61,577 nt of DNA from positions 1 through 61,577 of the forward strand of contig CANPVU010000004.1 of the NCBI GenBank assembly GCA_947581765.1. Direction: 5' to 3'. The notes under the pieces were generated by a model, which was not told the DNA's origin, did not search any database, and worked only from the letters and a program-made list of their open reading frames with translations. A program made the translations under genes and the position numbers. Shown piece by piece: positions 18,550 to 27,876 of the stretch. Each line of letters starts with the position of its first letter. The stretch's first letter is position 1. The DNA comes from an uncultured Bacilli bacterium. Its GTDB lineage: Bacteria; Bacillota_I; Bacilli_A; RF39; UBA660.

Positions 18550-19404
18550 TTAATTTTCCTCTCCTACATCTTTATTTTTCAAGCGAATTTTTTTCTGATA
18601 CTGCATTGCAGGATTTGGTTTATAATTATCACCATTTTGCCCCATAAAATAATTTTCTATATCCCCACTTTGAAGTATTCCTAAAAGTGAGAAAAAATCT
18701 GAAGTATTAGTAACTTTCATATTATTAGGATTACCAACTACAATAGCACATCTTTCATTAAATGCAGCTTTTATTAAAGATGCAGAATCAACTATTGTTC
18801 CACCTTTATAAGTTCCTGAATAATCAGGATCAATTTCTCTAATTTTATTATGTGCTTCTATTATATGTCCTAATCTAAAACTTTGTGGTGCTACTCCTCT
18901 ATAAAGATTGCTTCTATTTAATGTTGCATCAATATATTCTCCACCTTTACTAAATACTGGAGTTTCTGTAAAAGGTATACATGTAATAGCACTTCCAAAT
19001 TCTTTTACCTTTTTAATATTTTCACTTATTTCAACAGGAGTAACAATTGGTCTTACCCCATCATGAATTAATACTATATCATCATCTGTATTAAATTCTC
19101 TAGCTCTACATAATATCTTATATATTGTATCTTGTCCTGATTTTCCACCTGATACTATTCCATCAGTTGGAATTTTAGAAAATTTATAAACTTGTATTAA
19201 CTCACATAAATATGGTATCCAATCTTCAATACATCCTATATATATTTCATCTATTTCTGGATGATTTTCAAATACTTCAAGAGTATGAACAATTATTTCC
19301 TTACCGTATACTTTAACAAATTGCTTAGGTATCTGTGAACCAAATCTTTGACCAGTTCCTCCAGCAAAAATAATAGCTATATTTTTTTGTTTTCTATCTT
19401 CCAT
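18550..19404 (-). CDS. IspD/TarI-type cytidylyltransferase
   Basis: This enzyme transfers CMP from CTP to a phosphorylated polyol. The N-terminal nucleotide loop is AIIFAGGTGQRFG, followed by PKQFVKVYGKEIIVHTLE. Other family parts are VLIHDGVRPIVTP (near residue 112) and NNMKVTNTSDF (near 230). Housekeeping IspD is about 230 residues; this protein has 284, and its neighbours are wall-polymer genes. A TarI-like role (CDP-ribitol or similar) is therefore more likely than isoprenoid synthesis. The two roles cannot be separated by motifs alone. GAGGGATAG precedes the ATG, and the downstream epimerase starts two bases after its stop. Confidence 0.85.
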   Translation of the reverse strand: MEDRKQKNIAIIFAGGTGQRFGSQIPKQFVKVYGKEIIVHTLEVFENHPEIDEIYIGCIEDWIPYLCELIQVYKFSKIPTDGIVSGGKSGQDTIYKILCRAREFNTDDDIVLIHDGVRPIVTPVEISENIKKVKEFGSAITCIPFTETPVFSKGGEYIDATLNRSNLYRGVAPQSFRLGHIIEAHNKIREIDPDYSGTYKGGTIVDSASLIKAAFNERCAIVVGNPNNMKVTNTSDFFSLLGILQSGDIENYFMGQNGDNYKPNPAMQYQKKIRLKNKDVGEEN

Positions 19405-19423
19405 ACTATCCCTCTACCGCGTA

Positions 19424-20560
19424 TTATATCATTATCTTGTAGATAAAATCAACTATGTTCTTAGTTGCTCCATTACTTGGAGTAACGTATTTATCACTAA
19501 ATTTCTTTAATTTTGTATAATCATAATTATTCTTTTCTATATCATTTATTATATCTTTTGGATCTTTTGAAATTACACCAGGTAACTCTTTATAATAATC
19601 AATAGCAAGTCCCCTTTTATCTAAATATGTATCCATATCAAAATTATAAAAGTAAAGTGCTATATTTTTTACTGCTGCTTCATATATAACACATGAATAA
19701 TCACTAATTACATAATCAGCTATACTAAGCATATCAAAAGTTGAAAACTTATTATCTACTATTACACATTTATTTTCAATATCAATATTTGTTTTAGATA
19801 AAGGATGTAATTTTAATATTAAGTTATACTTATCTAAATCTACGCTTTTTATTAATTTATTAAGTGCTTCTTCAAATCCACATTCATACTTTCTAAATGT
19901 TGGACAATATAATATATTCTTTTTCTTTTTTAATATTGGATAAACACTTTCTATATTATCCTTACACTTTTTATCATAATTTTTATCTTTTAATAAATCA
20001 TATCTTGGTAATGGATATGTAAGTATAATATCAGGATTACAATTAAATCCACTTGCTAAATGAGATTTATATGCATCACTACTTGCAAATATATAATCAT
20101 AATTTTTATGCATTTTCATAGCATACGCTATCTTTTCATTACTTCCTTCATTAAGTCCTAAAACAGCATATCCAAATTTCTTCATTGTACCCATAGAATG
20201 CCATATCTGTACTATCTTAAGCCTTTTTTTATGTTTTAATATAGATATTACCATACAATAAGTATCTAATATAACTACTTTAGATGTAGCTATATTATAC
20301 ATTTGTCTAAACATATGAAATACATATTTTATTTTATTTAATAATGTAGAATTTATACCACCATCTAACTGATGTGCTAAAACTACTACTTTAATATCCT
20401 TATCACGTTTTTCTATTTCTTCTCTGATTAGTCTAAAATCCATTGGTTCATCATTACTTTGTCTACTAATCATGGTAATTTTATTTTTAGTAGGTATTAG
20501 TTTAATAAATAAATAAATTATATTTAAAAACAATGTACCTATTTTTATTATTAGTACCAT
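19424..20560 (-). CDS. TagB/TarF-like CDP-glycerol glycerophosphotransferase family protein
   Basis: This membrane-associated enzyme transfers polyol-phosphate from a CDP-activated donor to a lipid-linked acceptor. The 378 residues show the family elements in order: a hydrophobic N-terminus (LIIKIGTLFLNIIYLFIKLI), IVQIWHSMGTMKKFG near 135, YCPTFRKYE, LILKLHPLS, and MLSIADYVISDYSCVIYEAA near 283. It stands alone with an AGGAGGT site and leads the cytidylyltransferase and epimerase on the same strand. The exporter for the product is probably tagGH further downstream. Whether the polymer is glycerol-, ribitol- or other polyol-phosphate is open. Confidence 0.9.
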   Translation of the reverse strand: MVLIIKIGTLFLNIIYLFIKLIPTKNKITMISRQSNDEPMDFRLIREEIEKRDKDIKVVVLAHQLDGGINSTLLNKIKYVFHMFRQMYNIATSKVVILDTYCMVISILKHKKRLKIVQIWHSMGTMKKFGYAVLGLNEGSNEKIAYAMKMHKNYDYIFASSDAYKSHLASGFNCNPDIILTYPLPRYDLLKDKNYDKKCKDNIESVYPILKKKKNILYCPTFRKYECGFEEALNKLIKSVDLDKYNLILKLHPLSKTNIDIENKCVIVDNKFSTFDMLSIADYVISDYSCVIYEAAVKNIALYFYNFDMDTYLDKRGLAIDYYKELPGVISKDPKDIINDIEKNNYDYTKLKKFSDKYVTPSNGATKNIVDFIYKIMI

Positions 20561-20651
20561 ACATACCTCCTAAATTAATTATACATCTATTAAAAGACAC
20601 ATTCAATATAAAAGTTATTTTATTTTTTTTCTAACATTATAAATTTAATAG

Positions 20652-20682
20652 TAAAAAAAAAATTGGAAAAATCCAATTTTTA
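20652..20682 (-). terminator. terminator after the membrane protein at 20680
   Basis: An AAAAATTGGA/TCCAATTTTT stem with a short T loop and a long T-run on the minus strand overlaps the stop codon. Confidence 0.85.
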
Positions 20683-21228
20683 CATATTTTGATTAGTATT
20701 ATATTGATTATTTACATTTGAATTATTGTTGTCTGAATCAGCATTATTTGTATAACTAGTAAACTTATCTATAAATTCATTAATTTTATTTGATATAAAA
20801 TTAGGTTTTTGTAATTTTCCAGTTAATATACCAAAAATAAATCCAAATCTAACAAAAGTTATAAGATAATTTACTATATTATCAGCGATTGATGCTAATG
20901 AATTAACAGGATTTAATAAATAATTTTCAAATTTAGAAATATTAATTTTACTATCATATTCTAAATATCCATTAATTACACCTATTAAATCAGTTAAACT
21001 CTTAGTTATCAATTCTATACCATCTACAATTAATCCCCATGCTAGTGAAAATAATGCAACTCCAGCAGTAAATGTTATAACTTTAACCATTACATTTTTA
21101 ACACTATCTTCAATTTCGCAAAATAATAGCATTAAAGCACATACTATAAGTAATGTTTGCCATCCTGCGAACATTGATGCAACAATAATTAACGATGCTA
21201 ATCCAGATTTAATTTTAACCCTACTCAT
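20680..21228 (-). CDS. hypothetical membrane protein with Asn-rich tail
   Basis: I do not recognise this 182-residue protein. It has three hydrophobic segments, at about residues 10-35 (LIIVASMFAGWQTLLIVCALMLL), 47-70 and 115-140 (IVNYLITFVRFGFIFGI). An Asn/Ser-rich tail (DNNNSNVNNQYNTNQNM) ends it. It is monocistronic, between a good ribosome site and a strong terminator. It is separate from the wall-polymer genes downstream, so no role in them can be claimed. Confidence 0.6.
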   Translation of the reverse strand: MSRVKIKSGLASLIIVASMFAGWQTLLIVCALMLLFCEIEDSVKNVMVKVITFTAGVALFSLAWGLIVDGIELITKSLTDLIGVINGYLEYDSKINISKFENYLLNPVNSLASIADNIVNYLITFVRFGFIFGILTGKLQKPNFISNKINEFIDKFTSYTNNADSDNNNSNVNNQYNTNQNM

Positions 21229-21284
21229 AAAAATCTCCTCTCTATTTTAATTATACATCTTTTATTTTTTTTGTAAAGAATAAA

Positions 21285-23174
21285 TTAACTTATATAAAAA
21301 GTTTCATATGCATTATTTTCATATGTATTATCTTCATAATGCCACCATTCTGATTTTAAAGTACTAAATCCTGATTGTGTCATATAACTACTTAATTCAC
21401 GATTGACGTCGAACCCTTTACCAGTAGAATATAAAGATCTTGTATCAAGAGTATGCATTGTTGATTGTGCTGCTAGTTCATTACCATTTCTATCTGTTAA
21501 TGCAAGATCAAGTGCTATAGCTTGGCAATGTCTTGATGTTCCAGTTTTTGTCATGAACCAAGTCCAACCCCAATAATTTCCTTTAGAATCATAATCTACC
21601 ATTTTTTTGACTGCACTATCAGAGTTATATAGTGCTTTATATTTTGCAGTAACTAATTCTTCTACTGGACGTGGACGATATGTATCATATACTTTAAAAC
21701 TTCGTCCATTTTTTGATGCTAAATTATAAGCATTTTGGAATTTTTTTGCAACTGGATATAATAATGGAGCATAAAAAGTAGATTTTCCTATTTTAGCATT
21801 ATATTCCTTATTAAATCTATATAATTTTTGGCCTGTAATACCTGGAATATTTTTACCTCCTGCTTTAAAAATAGATGAATATGCATTAGTTATATCATAT
21901 ATTACATCTGGTATTATATCTGGTAGATTAATAAATATATAATTTGAATATACATATCCAATTTGTCCACCATATTCTATCTTTATATAGCTTCCGCTTT
22001 CTCCACCTACTATTTTCATTTTAGCACCTTCTGGTACTGTTCCTAATATTGCAGATTTACCATTACCTTGTTGTCTTATATTTAATTTTTGATTAGCCCA
22101 TGCACGTGCACCATATAATGTAGCACTAAACGTACCTATTTTATCCTGAGCTACTCCATTTGCATCTAAGTATATATAATTTACATATGTATCCCTTTGG
22201 ATTTGTCCATTTACATAGTAATATTTCTTTCCACCTTCAGTATACCATCCATTTTTAGGTTGGGGATTTACTACTACTACACATCCTACACTTTTTCCAT
22301 TACTAGAATGCGCTCTTATAATAGTAGTGCCCGTTTTTAAACCAGTTATTTTACCACCAGATACAGATGCTATAGCAGGATTATCACTTGTCCAAGTAAT
22401 AGTTTTATTTGAAGCGTTACTTGGTAATACTGATGCTGTTATAGTAGCACTACTTCCTTGTTGTAATGTTAATTTTGTTTGACTAATAGATATTGAACTA
22501 ACCGCTACACTACTAGGTACTTTACTACTATTATTTGAAGTAGGTGAACTACTTACAGTTGGTGGAAGCGGTGTTGATGGGATAGTAGAATTTGAAATAG
22601 ATGATTTAGATAAAACTTGTAATCTTACTGTTGAAACACCAGCACCTTCTACTTTAATTGTAATATCACTTACACCAGGACTAATACCATATAAAGTACC
22701 ATCTTTTGATGCAATTACTACACTTGGATTACTAGAACTATATGATATATTTTGTATAGTAGCATTATTTGGATAAATAGTTACATTAGCATAAGTTTTT
22801 CCACCTACATATATCTTATTGTTTGTAACTTCAGTAATAAAATATGAAATTGGTACACCTTTAGTTTCATTACTATTGTTTGATGTACTAGTACTATTAG
22901 AATTACTTGTTTGTTCCTGAATATTACTTGTTTGCTCCTGAAAATTGCTTGTTACCATTATAACTTGTTCTGATTCATCTGATTTTAAATTTTCATCATA
23001 GCTAGAATCATCTACTGTTTCGTTTAAATTACTTTCTTGAACATTTGACCCATCTGAAATTTCATCAGTTTCTTTCTTTTTGTCACCGCCAAAATCAAGA
23101 GTAGCAACTAAAAATACGCTTACTATTATAAATATAAAAAATATTCCAACTATAATACCTTTTTTATTCTCCAT
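21285..23174 (-). CDS. VanY-type D,D-carboxypeptidase with Big_2, wall-repeat and SH3 domains
   Basis: This exported, membrane-anchored zinc peptidase probably trims D-Ala from peptidoglycan stem peptides. Order in 629 residues: membrane anchor 7-27; Ser/Asn/Glu-rich linker to 100; Big_2-like Ig domain 108-190; Ser/Pro linker; second Big_2 domain 222-303; one wall-binding-type repeat (GWYTEGGKKYYYVNGQI); SH3b-like domain 353-415; VanY domain 435-629. The zinc motifs are SRHCQAIALDLAL (SxHxxxxALD, with the usual Gly replaced) and EWWHYE. The gene is monocistronic with a visible promoter. Confidence 0.88.
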   Translation of the reverse strand: MENKKGIIVGIFFIFIIVSVFLVATLDFGGDKKKETDEISDGSNVQESNLNETVDDSSYDENLKSDESEQVIMVTSNFQEQTSNIQEQTSNSNSTSTSNNSNETKGVPISYFITEVTNNKIYVGGKTYANVTIYPNNATIQNISYSSSNPSVVIASKDGTLYGISPGVSDITIKVEGAGVSTVRLQVLSKSSISNSTIPSTPLPPTVSSSPTSNNSSKVPSSVAVSSISISQTKLTLQQGSSATITASVLPSNASNKTITWTSDNPAIASVSGGKITGLKTGTTIIRAHSSNGKSVGCVVVVNPQPKNGWYTEGGKKYYYVNGQIQRDTYVNYIYLDANGVAQDKIGTFSATLYGARAWANQKLNIRQQGNGKSAILGTVPEGAKMKIVGGESGSYIKIEYGGQIGYVYSNYIFINLPDIIPDVIYDITNAYSSIFKAGGKNIPGITGQKLYRFNKEYNAKIGKSTFYAPLLYPVAKKFQNAYNLASKNGRSFKVYDTYRPRPVEELVTAKYKALYNSDSAVKKMVDYDSKGNYWGWTWFMTKTGTSRHCQAIALDLALTDRNGNELAAQSTMHTLDTRSLYSTGKGFDVNRELSSYMTQSGFSTLKSEWWHYEDNTYENNAYETFYIS

Positions 23175-23195
23175 ACACTCACCTCTACTATTCTT

Positions 23196-23224
23196 AATTT
23201 AACACAAATATTCATTTTTTACAA
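23196..23224 (-). promoter_or_regulatory. candidate promoter of the VanY-type gene
   Basis: TTGTAA, 17 bases, TAAATT on the minus strand, 22 bases before the ATG at 23174. Confidence 0.6.
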
Positions 23225-23290
23225 TACAAAAAATTATTAATGGATGAATAAAATTTTATAGAAATGTACATAAAAAATTAGGTGATAATT

Positions 23291-24763
23291 ATGAAAAGCC
23301 TATGGCTAGAAAATATTAAAGTTAATGATATTAAAAAGCTAAATAAAAATATTAAAACTGATATATTAATTATTGGTGGTGGTATTACCGGTATAACAAC
23401 AGCATACGAGTTAATCAATAAAAACTTAAAAATAACATTAGTTGATCAAAATTTAACAGGTCATGGAATAAGCAGTAAAACTACAGGCAAATTAAATTAT
23501 CTTCAAGAAACAATATATACTGATTTATTAAATACATATAATCTAAATACTGCAAAATTATATTTAAAATCTCAAAGGGATGCTATTAAAGAAGTAGAAA
23601 AGATTATTAATTATAATAATATTGATTGTGATTTTAACTGGGTAGAGTCCTTTGTTTTTACAGATAAAAATGAAGACATTTCAAAACTAAAAAAAGAAAA
23701 AAGAATATTAGAAAAACTTGGAGTAAAAGTATATGAACATGATAATATAAATATTAATCTTGAATGTTTATACGCTATTAGCGTAAAAGATACTGCAATA
23801 TTTCATCCAATTAAATACATACTTAAACTAAGAGAAATATGTAAAAATAATAATATAGATATATATGAAAATACTAAAATAATAAACTTAGAAAAGAAAA
23901 CTAATTACTATGTAGCACATACAAATAAATTTAAAATAGAAGCAAAAAAGATAGTAATTGCTACCCACTATCCATTTTTTATATTACCATTTTTTATGCC
24001 TATTAAAACATATATAGAAAAATCATATATTATTGCAGATAATATAAATGATTATTATAAAACAACATATATTACAGCATCTAATCCTTGTAAATCTATA
24101 AGATATCATAAAGATAATAAAAACAATTATATGATATATCTTAGTAATTCACATAAAATATGTAATAATATAAATGAAAAGAAAAACTTTGATAAAACAA
24201 TTAAAGAAGCGAATAAACTAAATTTAAAAGATACTTATATATGGTCTAATGATGACTTAATAACTTATGATAAAATGCCTTTTATAGGAAAAATAAATAA
24301 CGATGATAATCTACTTATAGCAACCGGGTATAATACATGGGGAATGACTAATGGTACTATAGCAGGTATTATATTAAGTGATATATTACTTGGCAAAAAT
24401 AATATTTATGAAAAAATTTTTAATCCTAATAGACATACTATTACTAAACTTACTAAATACCCTATTAATCTTATGAATAATATGATTGGATTTTATAGGA
24501 CAAAATTTAATAAACAAAAGACCTGGTATCCTAATAATATTATATTTACTAAAATTAATGGTAAACAAGTAGGAATATATAAAGATAATAATGATATAAG
24601 TCATATAGTATATAATAAATGTCCTCATATGGGATGTAGTTTAATATTTAATGAAATAGAAAAGACATGGGATTGTCCATGTCATGCATCAAGATTTGAT
24701 ATAGATGGTAAATGTATTAAAGGTCCTAGTAAATATAATATTACTTTTAAAAATAATGATTAA
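23291..24763 (+). CDS. FAD-dependent oxidoreductase (DAO family) with C-terminal Rieske domain
   Basis: This is a 490-residue cytoplasmic flavoprotein. I start at ATG 23291 because AGGTGA precedes it; the GTG at 23282 used in the track is part of that site. The N-terminal dinucleotide fold (DILIIGGGITGITTAYEL) and the GKLNYLQ segment match DAO-type amine oxidases. The last 70 residues form a Rieske [2Fe-2S] centre: CPHMGC and DCPCHASRF supply the Cys and His ligands. The same fusion is seen in B. subtilis YhfW-like proteins, whose substrate is not settled. It is monocistronic and ends in a plus-strand terminator. Confidence 0.92.
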   Translation: MKSLWLENIKVNDIKKLNKNIKTDILIIGGGITGITTAYELINKNLKITLVDQNLTGHGISSKTTGKLNYLQETIYTDLLNTYNLNTAKLYLKSQRDAIKEVEKIINYNNIDCDFNWVESFVFTDKNEDISKLKKEKRILEKLGVKVYEHDNININLECLYAISVKDTAIFHPIKYILKLREICKNNNIDIYENTKIINLEKKTNYYVAHTNKFKIEAKKIVIATHYPFFILPFFMPIKTYIEKSYIIADNINDYYKTTYITASNPCKSIRYHKDNKNNYMIYLSNSHKICNNINEKKNFDKTIKEANKLNLKDTYIWSNDDLITYDKMPFIGKINNDDNLLIATGYNTWGMTNGTIAGIILSDILLGKNNIYEKIFNPNRHTITKLTKYPINLMNNMIGFYRTKFNKQKTWYPNNIIFTKINGKQVGIYKDNNDISHIVYNKCPHMGCSLIFNEIEKTWDCPCHASRFDIDGKCIKGPSKYNITFKNND

Positions 24764-24840
24764 TTATTAATTAAATTTTTAACTTGATTATCGTTTTATA
24801 CTATATTAAAATGTATTTATTAAGAGGAATCTCTAATATA

Positions 24841-24873
24841 ATAAAAAGGAACATTCAGTTCATTCTGAATGTC
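24841..24873 (-). terminator. native terminator of ftsW (minus strand)
   Basis: An 8-bp ACATTCAG/CTGAATGT stem is followed by TTCCTTTTTATT on the minus strand. It ends the ftsW transcript that the element now separates from its promoter. Confidence 0.75.
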
Positions 24874-24890
24874 TACCTCATTTGTGGTTG

Positions 24891-24922
24891 GACATTTAAT
24901 CCTAAGATTAGATGTCTTTTTT
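24891..24922 (+). terminator. terminator of the Rieske oxidoreductase gene
   Basis: An 11-bp GACATTTAATC/GATTAGATGTC stem with a CTAA loop and six T on the plus strand. Confidence 0.85.
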
Positions 24923-24925
24923 CTA

Positions 24926-25024
24926 TTAACTAGTATATCTAGATATATTAAGTAATACTCCTATACTAATCATAGTAATAAGTAAACTAGAACCTCCATA
25001 ACTTAAAAAAGGTAATGTAACACC
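24926..25024 (-). pseudogene. ftsW: 3' fragment of ftsW (last 33 codons), cut off by the mobile element
   Basis: The minus strand reads [15 protein letters not shown], then [17 protein letters not shown] and a stop. This is the conserved FtsW/RodA loop plus the last membrane helix. The gene at 52122-53108 stops abruptly after IPVTG, exactly where this fragment resumes. No start codon or ribosome site lies before the fragment. It continues directly into a native terminator, so this is the original 3' end of ftsW. Confidence 0.93.
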
Positions 25025-25030
25025 CGTTAT
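25016..25030. other. attL, left element-chromosome junction
   Basis: ftsW codons end at 25022-25024 (GGT on the minus strand), followed by element sequence (minus strand reads TTATAACG before GGT). The same GGT occurs at the right junction, so the shared core is about 3 bp, as expected for a large serine recombinase. Confidence 0.75.
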
Positions 25031-25095
25031 AAATTAAGAGTAAAAAAAATTCATATGATACAAGTAAAAAATAAGAAAAAAATTATTAAAAAAAA

Positions 25096-26694
25096 TCATC
25101 TAACAAAACTAGATATTTCATTAAAATTAAAGAATAATTTAACATTTTTATCATTGTCTATTTCCACTCTATTTACTAATTCTAAAATAATATTGCGAGA
25201 TGGATGTTTAAATGTTAAAAACTTTTTAAGACATCTAGCACATGAATCATAATCTAATTTTTCAACTTTTTCCAACATTGTATTTTTATCATCTTCTAAT
25301 TGAATCTTTTTATTTGTTGCATTCTTCAATTCATTATCATATTTTTTTAATAAATTATCAAAAATATTTTCAGGAATTTTATTTTCTACTTTATCCATAT
25401 ATAACTGTTCTATAGCAGTATCATATTTTGATATTTCCCTATTAAGCAAATCAATAGATGTTTGTATACTAGTAATTTCTTCTTGTAATATTAAATTAGC
25501 TTCTTCGGTCAAAGATTTAGCATCATATTCTTTTAAAAATTCACTTGCTACATTAGTAATAATATTTATTAAATCTTCTTCCAACAAATTATAATTAATT
25601 CGATGAATATTGCATACTCCATATCTACCCTTTTTTGTATATTGACTACATTGAGTATAATGGGAATTATTACCTTTATTTTTTTTCTCCAAAATTGTTA
25701 ATTTATGCCCACATTCTTTACAAATTAATAAACCACTAAATAAATATTTATCCTTATTTTTCCGGTTGTATTTTACTTTGGCATTTGTTCTTAAAATATC
25801 TTGTACTTCATTGAATGTATTTTTATCAATTATAGGTTCATGCATATCCTCCACTATGATATAATCTTCCGGTGAATTTGAATGTATTTTTTTTGAGTTA
25901 TATCGAGTTTTTTCAAACATATTCTGGACCATATTTCCTATATACATTTCACTTGTTAAAATATCTCTTATAGTTTGATGTCTCCATATACCATAACCAT
26001 CATTTTCCTTAACTGCTGCCCCTCTTGGCTCTTTTTTATATACTATTGGTATAGGAATTTTTTCTTCTGTTAAAATATTTGCAATAGAATAACAACTATA
26101 TCCTTCAAGTGCCATTTTAAAAATTCTTTTAACAACTAATGAAGCAATTGGATCAATTATTAAATGATTATGATTATTTGGATCTTTTAGAAATCCATAT
26201 TTTGGAATTGAACCTATATAATCACCATTAATTTTTTTTGCTTTTAATGCTGATTTTACTTTTTTTGATATATCTCTTAAATAATAATCATTAAAGGCTA
26301 ATTTCATAGAAATCATGTTATCATTATCGTTTAATGAATCATAACCATCATTTATTGCAATATACCTAACACCTTTGTCTTTAAAATAATCCTCTATATA
26401 AGTTCCTGTTTGATATAATTCCCTACCTAATCTTGAGAAGTCCTTTGTAATTACACAATTAATTTTTCCACTTTCAATATCTTCAATCATTCTTTTAAAT
26501 GCTGGCCTATCAAAATTACTACCAGAAAAACCATCATCGACATATTCTTCTACTAATTCAATATTTTGAAATTTACAAAAAGATTCAATAATCATTCTTT
26601 GACTTTCTATAGAAATGCTTTCATCACTTTTTAAATTTTTTGCATCCTCTTTAGACAATCTTAAATAATCACCACTTTTGTATTTTTTACTCAT
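25096..26694 (-). CDS. large serine recombinase (TndX/TnpX type)
   Basis: This site-specific recombinase should integrate and excise the element. It has 532 residues from ATG 26694. The N-terminal resolvase domain (about 5-150) has the nucleophile in DYLRLSKED, then ESQR, VDDGFSGSNFDRP and ITKDFSRLGREL. The Recombinase domain follows (about 170-280), then a zinc ribbon (CKECGHKLTIL, CSQYTKKGRYGVCNIHR) and a coiled coil (about 390-480). Domain order and length match TndX/TnpX enzymes. AGGAGG lies 13 bases before the ATG; a TTG four codons upstream is an alternative start. It lies 70 bases from attL, the usual position for such an integrase. Confidence 0.93.
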   Translation of the reverse strand: MSKKYKSGDYLRLSKEDAKNLKSDESISIESQRMIIESFCKFQNIELVEEYVDDGFSGSNFDRPAFKRMIEDIESGKINCVITKDFSRLGRELYQTGTYIEDYFKDKGVRYIAINDGYDSLNDNDNMISMKLAFNDYYLRDISKKVKSALKAKKINGDYIGSIPKYGFLKDPNNHNHLIIDPIASLVVKRIFKMALEGYSCYSIANILTEEKIPIPIVYKKEPRGAAVKENDGYGIWRHQTIRDILTSEMYIGNMVQNMFEKTRYNSKKIHSNSPEDYIIVEDMHEPIIDKNTFNEVQDILRTNAKVKYNRKNKDKYLFSGLLICKECGHKLTILEKKNKGNNSHYTQCSQYTKKGRYGVCNIHRINYNLLEEDLINIITNVASEFLKEYDAKSLTEEANLILQEEITSIQTSIDLLNREISKYDTAIEQLYMDKVENKIPENIFDNLLKKYDNELKNATNKKIQLEDDKNTMLEKVEKLDYDSCARCLKKFLTFKHPSRNIILELVNRVEIDNDKNVKLFFNFNEISSFVR

Positions 26695-26729
26695 AACGTT
26701 GAACAAACCTCCTCTTTTATCACATCATG

Positions 26730-26757
26730 AGTCCTTGATATCTCTATAATTATATCA
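26730..26757 (-). promoter_or_regulatory. extended -10 promoter and 13-bp site before the recombinase gene
   Basis: The minus strand reads TGATATAAT (26757-26749), with the expected start near 26742. GATATCAAGGACT lies right at the start (26742-26730). The same 13 bp occurs inverted at 51941-51953 upstream of the methyltransferase-like gene. No clear -35 is seen. Confidence 0.45.
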
Positions 26758-26760
26758 TAT

Positions 26761-26925
26761 CTAGGCAATAATTTTATCATTTGATTCATAATTTTTTCCT
26801 TTTTTTAAATCTTTTAGATATATATAAAAATTATCCTTAATAATTTGTTTAACGTCTTTTCCAGTATCAATAAATTGAAGATCTATCTTATAGTGTAAAT
26901 TTAAATTTTCTATGATTTTTTTCAT
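26761..26925 (-). CDS. small hypothetical protein
   Basis: I choose ATG 26925 (MKKIIENLNLHYKIDLQF) because GGAGGTG lies just upstream; this gives 54 residues. The protein is soluble and charged, with no recognised domain. It sits between the recombinase and the 169-residue hypothetical gene. It could be an excisionase-like or accessory factor by position and size, but no sequence feature supports that. Confidence 0.5.
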   Translation of the reverse strand: MKKIIENLNLHYKIDLQFIDTGKDVKQIIKDNFYIYLKDLKKGKNYESNDKIIA

Positions 26926-26973
26926 GAGTCCACCTCCATTTAATTTTATTGTCATAACTATTTATTAATTCAT

Positions 26974-27001
26974 AAAAAAAAGAACTGATTTTGTCAGCTC
27001 C
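26974..27001 (-). terminator. terminator after the gene at 27019
   Basis: The stem is GAGCTGA/TCAGTTC with a CAAAA loop and eight T on the minus strand. Confidence 0.85.
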
Positions 27002-27018
27002 TTTAGTTAAAAAGATAA

Positions 27019-27528
27019 TTATAATGTTTTTTTAAACTCTAATATTAATTTTGCTATATCAAAATCACTATTTTCTGATCCAAGTACAGCTATATTCATC
27101 CAATCTTTAAAATATGTTTCATTATTATATCTAGTTATTAATTCACTAAATACATCTAATTTTTCTTCAAAGTTTAACTTTTCAAATTGTGAAATTATTA
27201 ATTTTTCATCACTATCAAAAACAAGACCCATTACGCTACCATTTTCTTCATACAATTCATTAGTATTAGTCATACGATAATAAAGCATTATATTAAATTG
27301 TAAAAATATAGTACATACGTTGGATTCAAATCCAATAGATTCTAAATTAAAAATTATTAAATCATCATCTTCAACTAAATTAGGATTAATCTCATTTTTA
27401 TTGTTAATTTGGTTATTGTTTAATAAATCAAATAAGTATAATAAAATTTTCATTTTACTCTTATCTTCTTTGTTGTCTAATTTATCGAATAATTTTCTAA
27501 CATTTTCAGTTGTGTCAGTAATATACAT
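27019..27528 (-). CDS. hypothetical acidic element protein
   Basis: I do not recognise this 169-residue soluble protein. It is acidic, with predicted helices and a strand-rich middle (LIIFNLESIGFESNVCTIFLQFNIMLYY). No nucleic-acid-binding or catalytic motif is visible. TAAGGAGGAA precedes the ATG. It has its own terminator and a 23-base inverted repeat (CTTAAATAAA arms) 27-50 bases upstream, so it is an independent unit within the element. Confidence 0.55.
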   Translation of the reverse strand: MYITDTTENVRKLFDKLDNKEDKSKMKILLYLFDLLNNNQINNKNEINPNLVEDDDLIIFNLESIGFESNVCTIFLQFNIMLYYRMTNTNELYEENGSVMGLVFDSDEKLIISQFEKLNFEEKLDVFSELITRYNNETYFKDWMNIAVLGSENSDFDIAKLILEFKKTL

Positions 27529-27554
27529 AAATATTCCTCCTTAGTTATTTTTTA

Positions 27555-27577
27555 CTTAAATAAATAATTTATTTAAG
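27555..27577. promoter_or_regulatory. inverted repeat upstream of the gene at 27019
   Basis: CTTAAATAAA and TTTATTTAAG are perfect 10-bp arms around TAA. There is no adjacent T-run beyond the AT background, so it may be an operator or a leader hairpin. Confidence 0.35.
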
Positions 27578-27753
27578 ATTCTATCTTCTATATATCAACT
27601 AATATTTCTTTAATTATTATAATTTTTCTTATATAACTTATTATTAAGTGCAAATAATATAGAAAAATTTTTTTGAATAATTATTGTATTGTGGTTTTAA
27701 CCATATTTAAGCCGTTTTAAGAGGTTTTATAATTTTATGCTTATAGCTCATCA
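27578..27753. other. intergenic region with no gene seen
   Basis: Together with its flanks (27545-27876) this gap exceeds 300 bases. It holds the inverted repeat at 27555-27577 and, at 27754-27876, 41 sense codons in frame after the stop of the giant protein. Otherwise it is AT-rich sequence without a credible gene, RNA or terminator. Confidence 0.5.
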
Positions 27754-27876
27754 ACCCCAAATATCAAGTTTAATACCGATTAAATTAGATATATTTAACG
27801 GCTTTTTTTCTTCGTTCCATTTATCACTTAAAAAAGTAGATTTTGCAAGAGTTTTTTTTAAAAATCTTAAAAAGTT

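Noticed and set aside
25055-25252. Plus-strand 65-residue ORF at the left end of the element
   Set aside because: It overlaps the 3' end of the recombinase gene in antisense; only the Lys-rich start lies in free sequence and no ribosome site is present.
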